The notes under the pieces were generated by a model. It was not told the origin of the DNA, made no database searches, and saw only the letters and a program-made list of their open reading frames with translations. DNA of 42,806 nt from assembly GCA_021372245.1 (NCBI GenBank), contig JAJFUV010000082.1, forward strand, positions 1 to 42,806, given 5' to 3'. Source of the stretch: Terriglobales bacterium. GTDB taxonomy: Bacteria; Acidobacteriota; Terriglobia; Bryobacterales; Bryobacteraceae. Shown piece by piece: positions 33,642 to 40,270 of this stretch. Each line of letters starts with the position of its first letter. Positions within the stretch are counted from its first letter, which is position 1. The translations under genes and the position numbers were made by a program.

Positions 33642-35999
33642 TCATATATCAACTTCGGATATTCGCGCCAGCAATTCTGCGAGAATACGCCTCGTGGAAT
33701 CCTTCCCTTTTTCTCCAATTTCGCCGATCGGCCCCACGCAACTTGGGCAGCCCGTTTCGCACGGGCATGACGATAGAAGTTCGGCGGCACCCCGCAACAG
33801 GCGCGGCGCCAGTTTGAACAGCGGCGCGCTTTGGCCGGATCCGCCCGAGCAGTTATCGTACAGGTAAAGGTTGGGTTCGAAGACGGCCAGCCCGCTCGCG
33901 ATGTCCTCGGTCATGGCGACACCCAGGTCGTGGGGGTCCGCCATCAGCAGCACCGCGGCCATGGTGCGCAGCAGGTTGCCCAAGCCCCGCAGGCCGTACT
34001 GCTTTTCCGTGGGCGTCAAGTCCGAGAGCGGTTCAAAGAAAGCCTGCGGGAAGTGCAGCCAGAACGCGGTGGTGTGCATCTCCTGCTCGGGCATGGACAG
34101 ATTCCCTGCGCCGACGTTTTCAAGCGTGTAGAACTTCACCTTCTTGAACCCGACCACTTGCGTATTCAAGCGCACGTCGCCATGGACGATACTCGCCGAG
34201 GCCAGCGGCGCCGATTCATACTCTTCGAGCACTTTCACCTGCGTGTAGTCGATGGCGTCTGTGAAGTAGTCGCATTCCACCTTCCGCACGTAGGCCTTGC
34301 GCTGCTCGTAGTCCATCTTCTCCACCTGGAACTGCGCGCCCTCGTGCATGTAGATGGCCTTCTCGTGCAGCGCGGTGAGGGCCGCCGGGAAGCTCACGTC
34401 GGCGATCACCTTGGGTTCGCCGGTTGTGTCGATCACCACGAAGTTGTCGCTGGTGGTCGAGCGGAGACTCACGGCGTCGGCCGGATAGGAATCCGAAGTC
34501 CAGTGCCAGGCGCCCGCGGAATGGTGCAGCAGCTTCAGCTCCTCGAGAAAATGACACATTTCGAGCGTTTCGTGCGGCCCGAATTTCTCGCCGTCGCGCA
34601 CGGGCAGTTCGAAGGCCGCGCACTTCAGGTGGCTCACCAGCACTTCGAGATTGTCCGGGTTGATGTAAGCGTGTTCCGGGGACCCCCCAAAGAAGTAGTC
34701 CGGATGCTCGACGATATATTGATCGAGCGGCGCGCTGGATGCCACCAGCACGGCGATAGAGGTCGACTGGCGTCTCCCAGCCCGCCCCGCCCGCTGCCAG
34801 GTGCTGGCGATAGTGCCGGGGTAGCCCGCCATCACCACGGCGTCGAGCGAGCCCACGTCGATGCCCAACTCGAGCGCGCTGGTGGCCACAACGGCACGGA
34901 TGTCTCCTTCGCGCAGCTTGCGCTCGATCTCCCGGCGCTCGCGCGGCAGATATCCGCCGCGGTAGCCCCGCACGGCCTCCGCGCCCATGGGTGTGTGCGA
35001 GACAGCGTCCTTCAGGTACTTCACCAGTACTTCGGTGGCCAGGCGGCTGTTGGCGAACACCAACAACTGGTGGCGGCGGTCCAGGAATTCGAGCGCGATG
35101 CGCCGGGTCTCGTGCAGGTAACTGCGCCGGATACCGAGCTGCCGGTTCACCACCGGCGGGTTGTAGAAGACGATGTAGCGCTCCCCGGTGGGCGCCCCGT
35201 TGCGGTCCACCAGTTCGAACGGGGATTCAGTGAGCGCCTCGGCCAGCTCGCGCGGGTTGGCGATGGTGGCCGACGAACAGATGAACTGCGGCTTCGATCC
35301 ATAGAATTCGCAGATGCGCCTCAGCCGGCGCAGGATGTTGGCCAGGTGGCTGCCATAAACACCACGGTAGTAGTGCAGCTCGTCGATCACGACGTAGCGC
35401 AGATTCTCGAACATCTTGGCCCAGCGCGTGTGGTGCGGGAGGATGCCGCTGTGGAGCATGTCGGGATTGGTGAGCACCACGTTGGCGCGCTCGCGGATGG
35501 CTTTGCGGGCGTCCTGCGGTGTATCGCCATCGTAGGTGAAGGCCCGGATATCGGACCCCATCGCGTCCACCAGGGAGTTGAACTCGTGGAGCTGGTCTTC
35601 GGCCAGGGCCTTGGTGGGGAACAGGTACATGGCGCGCGCGCCCGGGTCGGCCACCAGGCAGTTCAGCACGGGCAGGTTGTAACACAGCGTCTTGCCACTG
35701 GCCGTGGGCGTGACCACCACCACGTTGCGCCCGCCCGCGACGCGCTCGAACGCCTCGGCCTGGTGGGTGTACAGCCGCGTGACGCCTCGCTCGCCGAGCA
35801 CCTTGCGGATAGCCGGGTCCACCGTCTCCGGGACCTCGGCAAACTCGCCGGCCCTGGCCGGTTCGTGGCGTATGGCGCGGATAGGCGAATCCGTCTGCGC
35901 CATCCATTCTTCCAGGCGCCGGAGCATGAGTTCAAAACCCGGACGACGGGCCAGTGAATTGGCCTGCTCCGGGTCGGGAAACCCGAGAGTAAGGTTCAT
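33642..35999 (-). CDS. DEAD/DEAH-box helicase with DUF1998/Zn domain (YprA/MrfA-like)
   Basis: 785 residues. Motif Ia-type Walker A 'VVTPTASGKTLCYN' (~100), motif II 'VIDELHYYRGVYG' (DELH, ~205), and motifs V and VI 'ATSALELGIDVG' and 'QRAGRAGRR' make an SF2 3'-5' helicase core. The C-terminal ~250 residues end in a DUF1998 Cys cluster ('SSCPCETGCPSCVG', ~745-760). This order matches B. subtilis MrfA/YprA, which acts in mitomycin C damage repair with the nuclease MrfB. No MrfB-like gene is seen here. Likely role: DNA-damage or crosslink repair in the cytoplasm. It heads a unit with two secreted VWFA genes, which is odd. A TAGAAG lies 6 bases before the ATG. Confidence 0.92.
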   Translation of the reverse strand: MNLTLGFPDPEQANSLARRPGFELMLRRLEEWMAQTDSPIRAIRHEPARAGEFAEVPETVDPAIRKVLGERGVTRLYTHQAEAFERVAGGRNVVVVTPTASGKTLCYNLPVLNCLVADPGARAMYLFPTKALAEDQLHEFNSLVDAMGSDIRAFTYDGDTPQDARKAIRERANVVLTNPDMLHSGILPHHTRWAKMFENLRYVVIDELHYYRGVYGSHLANILRRLRRICEFYGSKPQFICSSATIANPRELAEALTESPFELVDRNGAPTGERYIVFYNPPVVNRQLGIRRSYLHETRRIALEFLDRRHQLLVFANSRLATEVLVKYLKDAVSHTPMGAEAVRGYRGGYLPRERREIERKLREGDIRAVVATSALELGIDVGSLDAVVMAGYPGTIASTWQRAGRAGRRQSTSIAVLVASSAPLDQYIVEHPDYFFGGSPEHAYINPDNLEVLVSHLKCAAFELPVRDGEKFGPHETLEMCHFLEELKLLHHSAGAWHWTSDSYPADAVSLRSTTSDNFVVIDTTGEPKVIADVSFPAALTALHEKAIYMHEGAQFQVEKMDYEQRKAYVRKVECDYFTDAIDYTQVKVLEEYESAPLASASIVHGDVRLNTQVVGFKKVKFYTLENVGAGNLSMPEQEMHTTAFWLHFPQAFFEPLSDLTPTEKQYGLRGLGNLLRTMAAVLLMADPHDLGVAMTEDIASGLAVFEPNLYLYDNCSGGSGQSAPLFKLAPRLLRGAAELLSSCPCETGCPSCVGPIGEIGEKGKDSTRRILAELLARISEVDI

Positions 36000-36005
36000 C
36001 GTTAA

Positions 36006-36011
36006 CTTCTA
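36006..36011 (-). promoter_or_regulatory. Candidate -10 element of the helicase-VWFA operon
   Basis: TAGAAG on the minus strand, 6 bases before ATG 35999. No Shine-Dalgarno. It fits the leaderless pattern of this window but departs from consensus at the last base. Confidence 0.28.
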
Positions 36012-36045
36012 GTAGAGCAGGATTTTGCGCGGCTGGGAGGGAGGG

Positions 36046-36438
36046 TTACGATTTCGGCCGGATGAATTCGTAACGCTCCATGGTGGCCGCAACGCCAACG
36101 CGGTGCGTGCCGTCCTCGTAGCGGGCTTCGTGTTCTTCCAGGCGCAGCACCTTGCCCAGGCAGCGGAGGCGAACCGAAGCCCCCTGGCCCACGCCTTGCG
36201 GCAAGCTGATCATGTACTCGATAGACTCACCGACGTCGATCTTGGCATCTGAAGTGAACAGAACGCCGCCAGAGCTGACATTCTTTGTCTCACCCCGGTT
36301 GGAGATCTGCGACTTTCCCGCGCGGATCAGTTCCACGGGCAAACGCAGCTCATAACGCCTGTGTTTTCGATGGTCAATCACGTTGCTTCTCACACTGTAA
36401 GGGCGGATATCTCTCAGGTCAATATGTAGTCGGCCCAT
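36046..36438 (-). CDS. PilZ-domain protein (c-di-GMP receptor)
   Basis: 130 residues. The PilZ signatures are present: an Arg-rich 'HRKHRRYELRLPVEL' (RxxxR, ~24-38) and 'NVSSGGVLF' (N/DxSxxG, ~54-62). The domain binds cyclic di-GMP and controls motility, adhesion or polysaccharide output. It is a stand-alone PilZ with no fused effector, so it would act by protein contact. The start may be ATG 36438, or a GTG just before 'IDHRKHRRYE', which would make a more typical short N-terminus. A TACTAT lies 11 bases before the ATG. Confidence 0.86.
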   Translation of the reverse strand: MGRLHIDLRDIRPYSVRSNVIDHRKHRRYELRLPVELIRAGKSQISNRGETKNVSSGGVLFTSDAKIDVGESIEYMISLPQGVGQGASVRLRCLGKVLRLEEHEARYEDGTHRVGVAATMERYEFIRPKS

Positions 36439-36449
36439 TTAGGGGCCTG

Positions 36450-36455
36450 ATAGTA
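36450..36455 (-). promoter_or_regulatory. Candidate -10 element of the PilZ gene
   Basis: TACTAT on the minus strand, 11 bases before ATG 36438. It overlaps a small inverted repeat (AGTAC ... GTACT). Confidence 0.3.
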
Positions 36456-36474
36456 CTATGTTGGTACTTTTCTG

Positions 36475-36615
36475 TTAGTTAGCGTGGCAAGCGGGCGGCT
36501 CCCCCGGCCACTGGATTGAATCCGCAAACGACAGTGGGACCGCAATGGTCTCTTCGGAGCGATCCGCGCGGGGGCGGGCATCGCTCGCGAACGGCGCCGG
36601 CGTGCTCTCGAACAT
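36475..36615 (-). CDS. Small 46-residue ORF with strong Shine-Dalgarno, unknown function
   Basis: The protein starts MFESTPAPFASDARPRADRS and ends PGEPPACHAN. It has no signal peptide or membrane helix, is rich in Pro, Ala and acidic residues, and has one Cys near the end. The main support is a near-ideal AGGAGGAGGT at 36621-36630, five bases before ATG 36615, in a window where many genes lack any such site. It lies 36 bases before the PilZ gene on the same strand and could be co-transcribed with it. I recognise no homolog. The frame is open further upstream only as antisense of ogt. It could be a small regulatory protein or a chance ORF. Confidence 0.45.
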   Translation of the reverse strand: MFESTPAPFASDARPRADRSEETIAVPLSFADSIQWPGEPPACHAN

Positions 36616-36620
36616 TGGTG

Positions 36621-36630
36621 ACCTCCTCCT
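36621..36630 (-). promoter_or_regulatory. Strong Shine-Dalgarno of the 46-residue ORF
   Basis: AGGAGGAGGT on the minus strand, about five bases before ATG 36615. It is the best anti-Shine-Dalgarno match I saw in the window. Confidence 0.55.
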
Positions 36631-36793
36631 GCTCCGATTCTCGGCGAGGCGATGCGCCACCGCCCACACGCCCGCCGCTATGTGACCAGAAATAGGCCGA
36701 ATCTTAATCTGCCAAGCCTGTGACTGTAATTCCACCTTGCCCACACGGCCTCTCGAACTAGACAGCAGGCCCCGGTTTTGCCAGACTTGGCTC

Positions 36794-37303
36794 ATGTGGA
36801 CATGGGCTAGCTGCCAGCCGGCGAAAGGATGGGAGGTGCTGGTGGCGGCAAGCGACAAGGGCATCGTCAAATTGTCGTTTGCGGCCAGCCAGGCACGGTT
36901 TGTGGCCGAACTCGGGCGCGAGTTTCCGGGACAAGTTTGGAGGCGCGACGACGCGTCCCAGATCGCAGCGGAGACGGCGCGCCAACTGGTGGAGTACTTC
37001 CGTGGCGAACGCCGCAAGTTCGACCTGCCCCTGGACGCGCACGGCACCGCGTTCCAGAAGCGAGTCTGGAGCGCTTTGAGACGCATCCCGTACGGCGAAA
37101 CGCGCAGCTATAAGGACATCGCGCGCGCGGCGGGGTCTCCCAAAGGCGCGCGCGCCGTGGGCATGGCCAACCACGAGAACCCGATCGCCATCGTGGTTCC
37201 ATGCCACCGCGTCATCGCCGCCGACGGCAGCCTGGGCGGTTACGCCTGCGGGCTGGATTTCAAGCGGAAGCTGCTGGATCTGGAGTCCGCAGCCGGGCGG
37301 TAA
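36794..37303 (+). CDS. ogt: Methylated-DNA-protein cysteine methyltransferase (Ogt type)
   Basis: 169 residues from ATG 36794. It transfers methyl groups from O6-methylguanine to its own cysteine in a suicidal repair reaction. The acceptor is Cys137 in 'IVVPCHRVI'. 'GTAFQKRVWSALRRIPYGET' is the DNA-binding helix region and 'ARAVGMANHENPI' the Asn-hinge region. The N-terminal 'EVLVAASDKGIVKLSF' is typical of the ribonuclease-like fold. An upstream extension to 36737 is possible but not needed. Its last 44 bases overlap the 3' end of the convergent waaA-lpxK gene. Confidence 0.94.
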   Translation: MWTWASCQPAKGWEVLVAASDKGIVKLSFAASQARFVAELGREFPGQVWRRDDASQIAAETARQLVEYFRGERRKFDLPLDAHGTAFQKRVWSALRRIPYGETRSYKDIARAAGSPKGARAVGMANHENPIAIVVPCHRVIAADGSLGGYACGLDFKRKLLDLESAAGR

Positions 37304-39641
37304 TCTGGTCGAGCAGGGCGCCGGCGCCATCGACCTCAACGCCAATGCGCAGCCAGAAGAGGCGGAGAGGGGCGACCACTTTCTCCGCACCCGGACACAG
37401 ATTGGCGTAATCCTTTTCCGTGGTGAGCAACGCCTGGGCGCCCAGGGCCTGCGCATGCCTGGCTACGCGGCGAAGTTGGGCCGGCGAGTAAGCGTGGTGA
37501 TCGGCGTAGGTCATCGAATCGACCGGACGGATGCCGAGTTCGGCCAGCGTCATCCAGAACGAACCTGGGTTGGCGAGGCCGCAGAAGGCCGCCGCGCGGA
37601 GCGGCGTGACTTCGGCCAGCGGGACTTCCCGACCGCTTGCCACCTCCACCCAGCACTCGGCCACGGCCCGCGAACGGTAGATGGGCGCCGTCCCGTTGTA
37701 GGCCCGAAGCTGCGCCTCCAGCCCGTCGAAACGCCTCCCCGGCGCGGCGCGCGTGATCAGGATGGCCTGCGCGCGGCTGAGCGACTCCAGCGGCTCGCGC
37801 AGCTTGCCTAGAGGCAGCAGTTGGCCTCCGCCGAACGGGTCCAGCGCATCGATCAGGACCAGGTCGAAATTGCGCGCCAGCCGATGGTGCTGGAAGCCGT
37901 CGTCGAGCAGAAAAACATCCGGAGAGAAGCGCTCCTCGATGAGGCGCCCGGCTCCGTAACGGTCCGCTCCGATGCCAACCGGAGCGGCGCCGGAACGCAG
38001 GAAGATCTGCGCCTCGTCGCCGGTGCGTGCGGCGGGAATGTGTGCGCCTGCTTCAACGACGGTATGTTCCTCGGGCTGCTTTCTGCGGTAACCGCGCGTG
38101 AGGATGGCGGGCCGCAATCCCCGGTCGCGCAGCCGCTCGGCGAGCCACGCCACCACCGGGGTCTTTCCCGCCCCGCCCACCGTGATGCCGCCCACGTTCA
38201 CCACCGGCGTGGAGAGGCTTTGGCGGCGGGACGCGGAGCGGCGGCGGTCAATGTGGGCGCCAAGACGCCACAGCCATGACAGCGGCGTCAGCAACAGGCG
38301 CGCGATGAAAGACCGGGCAAATTCCGGCACGGCGGCGGAATGCAGGCGGACGATCTCGCGTATGGCCACCTCCGTAGCGCCGCGTTCGGCGAGCGCCAAC
38401 GCCCGGGCCCGCTCGCCCATCGACGTTCGAAGGCGCGCATCGTCGAGCAGCGCCGCGACCGCCCCGGCCAGCTCCGAACCGTCCGCGATCTCGAGCAATC
38501 CATCACCCTCGCGGAACCCGGCGGCGATCTCCGGGAAGTTCTCCATGTGCGGGCCCACGATGGTGGGCACGGAGAAGAACGCCGGCTCGATAATGTTGTG
38601 GCCGCCCCGGCGCGCCAGACTTCCGCCCATGAACACAACGTCGGCGCGGGAGAACAGGCTGCTGAGCTCGCCGATCGAATCGAGCAGCAGTACGCGGGCG
38701 CCGGGCCCGGCCGGAAGCGCCGAACGGCGCGCAAAGCGGATCCCGGCCGCGGCAAGTTTCTCAGCGGCGGAATCGAAGCGCTCCGGCCTTCGCGGCACCA
38801 GGATGAGCAGCGCTTCCGGATAGCGCGATTCGAGCGCCCGCCAGGCGTCGATCACGATATCGTCTTCGTCTACGTCGGCCGCATCCAGGCCGGGCATGGT
38901 GCTGGCCGCGATCCAGATCCAGCGCGGCCTGGCGGCGTTCAAAAACTGCTTGATGGGGCCGGGCAGCTCGCCGGAGCGCGGCTCGAAATCGTACTTGAGG
39001 TTGCCGCCCAGCCGGACTTTGCCCTCGCTCGCGCCGAGCACCAGGTAGCGCCGCTGGCTGACCACCGACTGCGCCAGAATCGTATCGGGCTGCTCGAGCA
39101 CGCCCCGAAAGAACCAGCGCAGCCGCTGGTAGCGGCCGATGGCTCGATCCGAAATCCGGCCGTTTACCACTACCAGGCCGCAGCCCACCCGCCGGGCCTC
39201 GCGATAGAGATTCGGCCAGATCTCCGTTTCCATGACCGCCACTACGGCCGGCCGCAGCGCGCGCAAAACGCGGCGCACGGCGAAACAGTAGTCGATAGGG
39301 GCGTAGAAGATCCCGTCAGCCAGTCCGGCGAGCTTCTGTTCGGCCAGCGCCCGCCCGGCCAGCGTCGTGGTTGAAACGAACAGCCGGGCGAAAGGCAGCT
39401 CGGCGCGCAATCGTTTGAGAAGTTGTACGGCTGAAAGGACTTCGCCTACACTGACCGCATGCAACCAGATGGCGCCGTCAGCCGTCTGTTTGAAGTCCGG
39501 CGGAAGCACGCCCAGCCGTTCGTCAAGGCCGCGGAAGTAGCGCCGGTCGCGCAAGCCCCTTATCAGTACATAGAGTAGGATGAAAGGGAATCCGAAGAAT
39601 CCGAGAAGGCGGTAGAGAAAGTAGATGAAGCTAGTAGGCAA
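37260..39641 (-). CDS. waaA-lpxK: Fused Kdo transferase (WaaA/KdtA) and tetraacyldisaccharide 4'-kinase (LpxK)
   Basis: About 793 residues. Residues ~1-435 are WaaA: an N-terminal membrane segment (FIYFLYRLLGFFGFPFILLY), 'WLHAVSVGEV' with the catalytic Glu, and 'GGSLARRGGHNIIEPA' near the end of the GT-B fold. From ~445 to the end is LpxK: 'NVGGITVGGAGKTPVV' (Walker A), 'LLDDGFQHHRLARNFDL' with the catalytic Asp, and 'LLTTEKDYANL'. The frame is unbroken, so one protein would phosphorylate the lipid A precursor and add Kdo. No ATG is available. TTG 39641 has AGAAGGAGA upstream, while TTG 39689 has no such site. The start overlaps the divergent gene at 39625 by 17 bases. Confidence 0.93.
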   Translation of the reverse strand: MPTSFIYFLYRLLGFFGFPFILLYVLIRGLRDRRYFRGLDERLGVLPPDFKQTADGAIWLHAVSVGEVLSAVQLLKRLRAELPFARLFVSTTTLAGRALAEQKLAGLADGIFYAPIDYCFAVRRVLRALRPAVVAVMETEIWPNLYREARRVGCGLVVVNGRISDRAIGRYQRLRWFFRGVLEQPDTILAQSVVSQRRYLVLGASEGKVRLGGNLKYDFEPRSGELPGPIKQFLNAARPRWIWIAASTMPGLDAADVDEDDIVIDAWRALESRYPEALLILVPRRPERFDSAAEKLAAAGIRFARRSALPAGPGARVLLLDSIGELSSLFSRADVVFMGGSLARRGGHNIIEPAFFSVPTIVGPHMENFPEIAAGFREGDGLLEIADGSELAGAVAALLDDARLRTSMGERARALALAERGATEVAIREIVRLHSAAVPEFARSFIARLLLTPLSWLWRLGAHIDRRRSASRRQSLSTPVVNVGGITVGGAGKTPVVAWLAERLRDRGLRPAILTRGYRRKQPEEHTVVEAGAHIPAARTGDEAQIFLRSGAAPVGIGADRYGAGRLIEERFSPDVFLLDDGFQHHRLARNFDLVLIDALDPFGGGQLLPLGKLREPLESLSRAQAILITRAAPGRRFDGLEAQLRAYNGTAPIYRSRAVAECWVEVASGREVPLAEVTPLRAAAFCGLANPGSFWMTLAELGIRPVDSMTYADHHAYSPAQLRRVARHAQALGAQALLTTEKDYANLCPGAEKVVAPLRLFWLRIGVEVDGAGALLDQITARLRTPDPAASA

Positions 39642-40236
39642 GACTCTGACTCTCCTTCTGAGTATAGCGGTGGGCTTGGTATGCGCCAAGGATCAGCCGA
39701 AGTTCGTTCCCGGGCCGGCCTCGTCCTATCTGTCCAAGCAAACCGTGGACAAGCTGACCATTGCGGCGATTCCATATGACACCGAAGAAGTGGCTAAAAC
39801 CGCGTTCGGCAAAGTCGATCCCAACCACTACGGCATTCTGCCCATCCTGGTGGTGATGGACTACGCCGGAGACAAGGCGCTGTTCCTGGAGAACATGACG
39901 GTAAGCTACGTGGCGCCGGACGGCAGCCACATCGAAGCCACGCCCGCCTCCGAAGTCCCGTATGTGATTGCTCCGAAGCGGCCGAGCGTGGGAGGGCCAA
40001 CTTCGCCGATCCCCCTGCCGCGCAAGGGCAAAAAGAACCCGCTGAACGCCTGGGAACTGCAGGGCCGCGCCTTCGCCGCCAAGATGCTTCCTCCGCATCA
40101 GAGCGCCCACGGCTTCTTCTATTTCCACACGTCGTATTTCAACGCATCACAGCTTTATATCACCGGCATCCGCGAGGCAGCCACGGGGAAGGAATTGTTT
40201 TACTTCGAGATTCCGCTGGTCAAGAAAGAACCGTGA
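39625..40236 (+). CDS. Secreted protein of unknown function
   Basis: 203 residues. Signal peptide MKLVGKTLTLLLSIAVGLVCA, mature part starting KDQPKFVPGP. It has no membrane helix after the signal and no Cys in the mature part. A segment 'GILPILVVMDYAGDKALFLE' and 'MTVSYVAPDGSHIEATP' suggests a beta-sandwich fold. A basic, Pro-rich loop (PRKGKKNPLNAWE, ~132-144) lies in the middle, and 'HGFFYFHTSYFNAS' near residue 162. I do not recognise a family. It starts head-to-head with the lipid A gene and is followed 34 bases later by the HEAT/VWFA gene. Confidence 0.72.
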   Translation: MKLVGKTLTLLLSIAVGLVCAKDQPKFVPGPASSYLSKQTVDKLTIAAIPYDTEEVAKTAFGKVDPNHYGILPILVVMDYAGDKALFLENMTVSYVAPDGSHIEATPASEVPYVIAPKRPSVGGPTSPIPLPRKGKKNPLNAWELQGRAFAAKMLPPHQSAHGFFYFHTSYFNASQLYITGIREAATGKELFYFEIPLVKKEP

Positions 40237-40243
40237 GCTGTCG

Positions 40244-40268
40244 TCCTCTGTCCGATATGGACAGAGGA
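40244..40268 (+). promoter_or_regulatory. 10-bp hairpin covering the Shine-Dalgarno of the HEAT/VWFA gene
   Basis: TCCTCTGTCC-GATAT-GGACAGAGGA is a perfect 10-bp stem with a 5-base loop. The right arm contains the GAGGA ribosome-binding site and ends two bases before ATG 40271. The left arm begins 7 bases after the upstream stop codon, so a terminating ribosome would melt it. Confidence 0.6.
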
Positions 40269-40270
40269 GC

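Noticed and set aside
33831..35957. 708-codon plus-strand frame
   Set aside because: Antisense of the helicase with all its motifs. Composition is that of a shadow frame.
36616..37086. Upstream extension of the 46-residue ORF to a 203-residue protein
   Set aside because: The extension is antisense to ogt. The strong Shine-Dalgarno is at 36621-36630, so only the short form is plausible.
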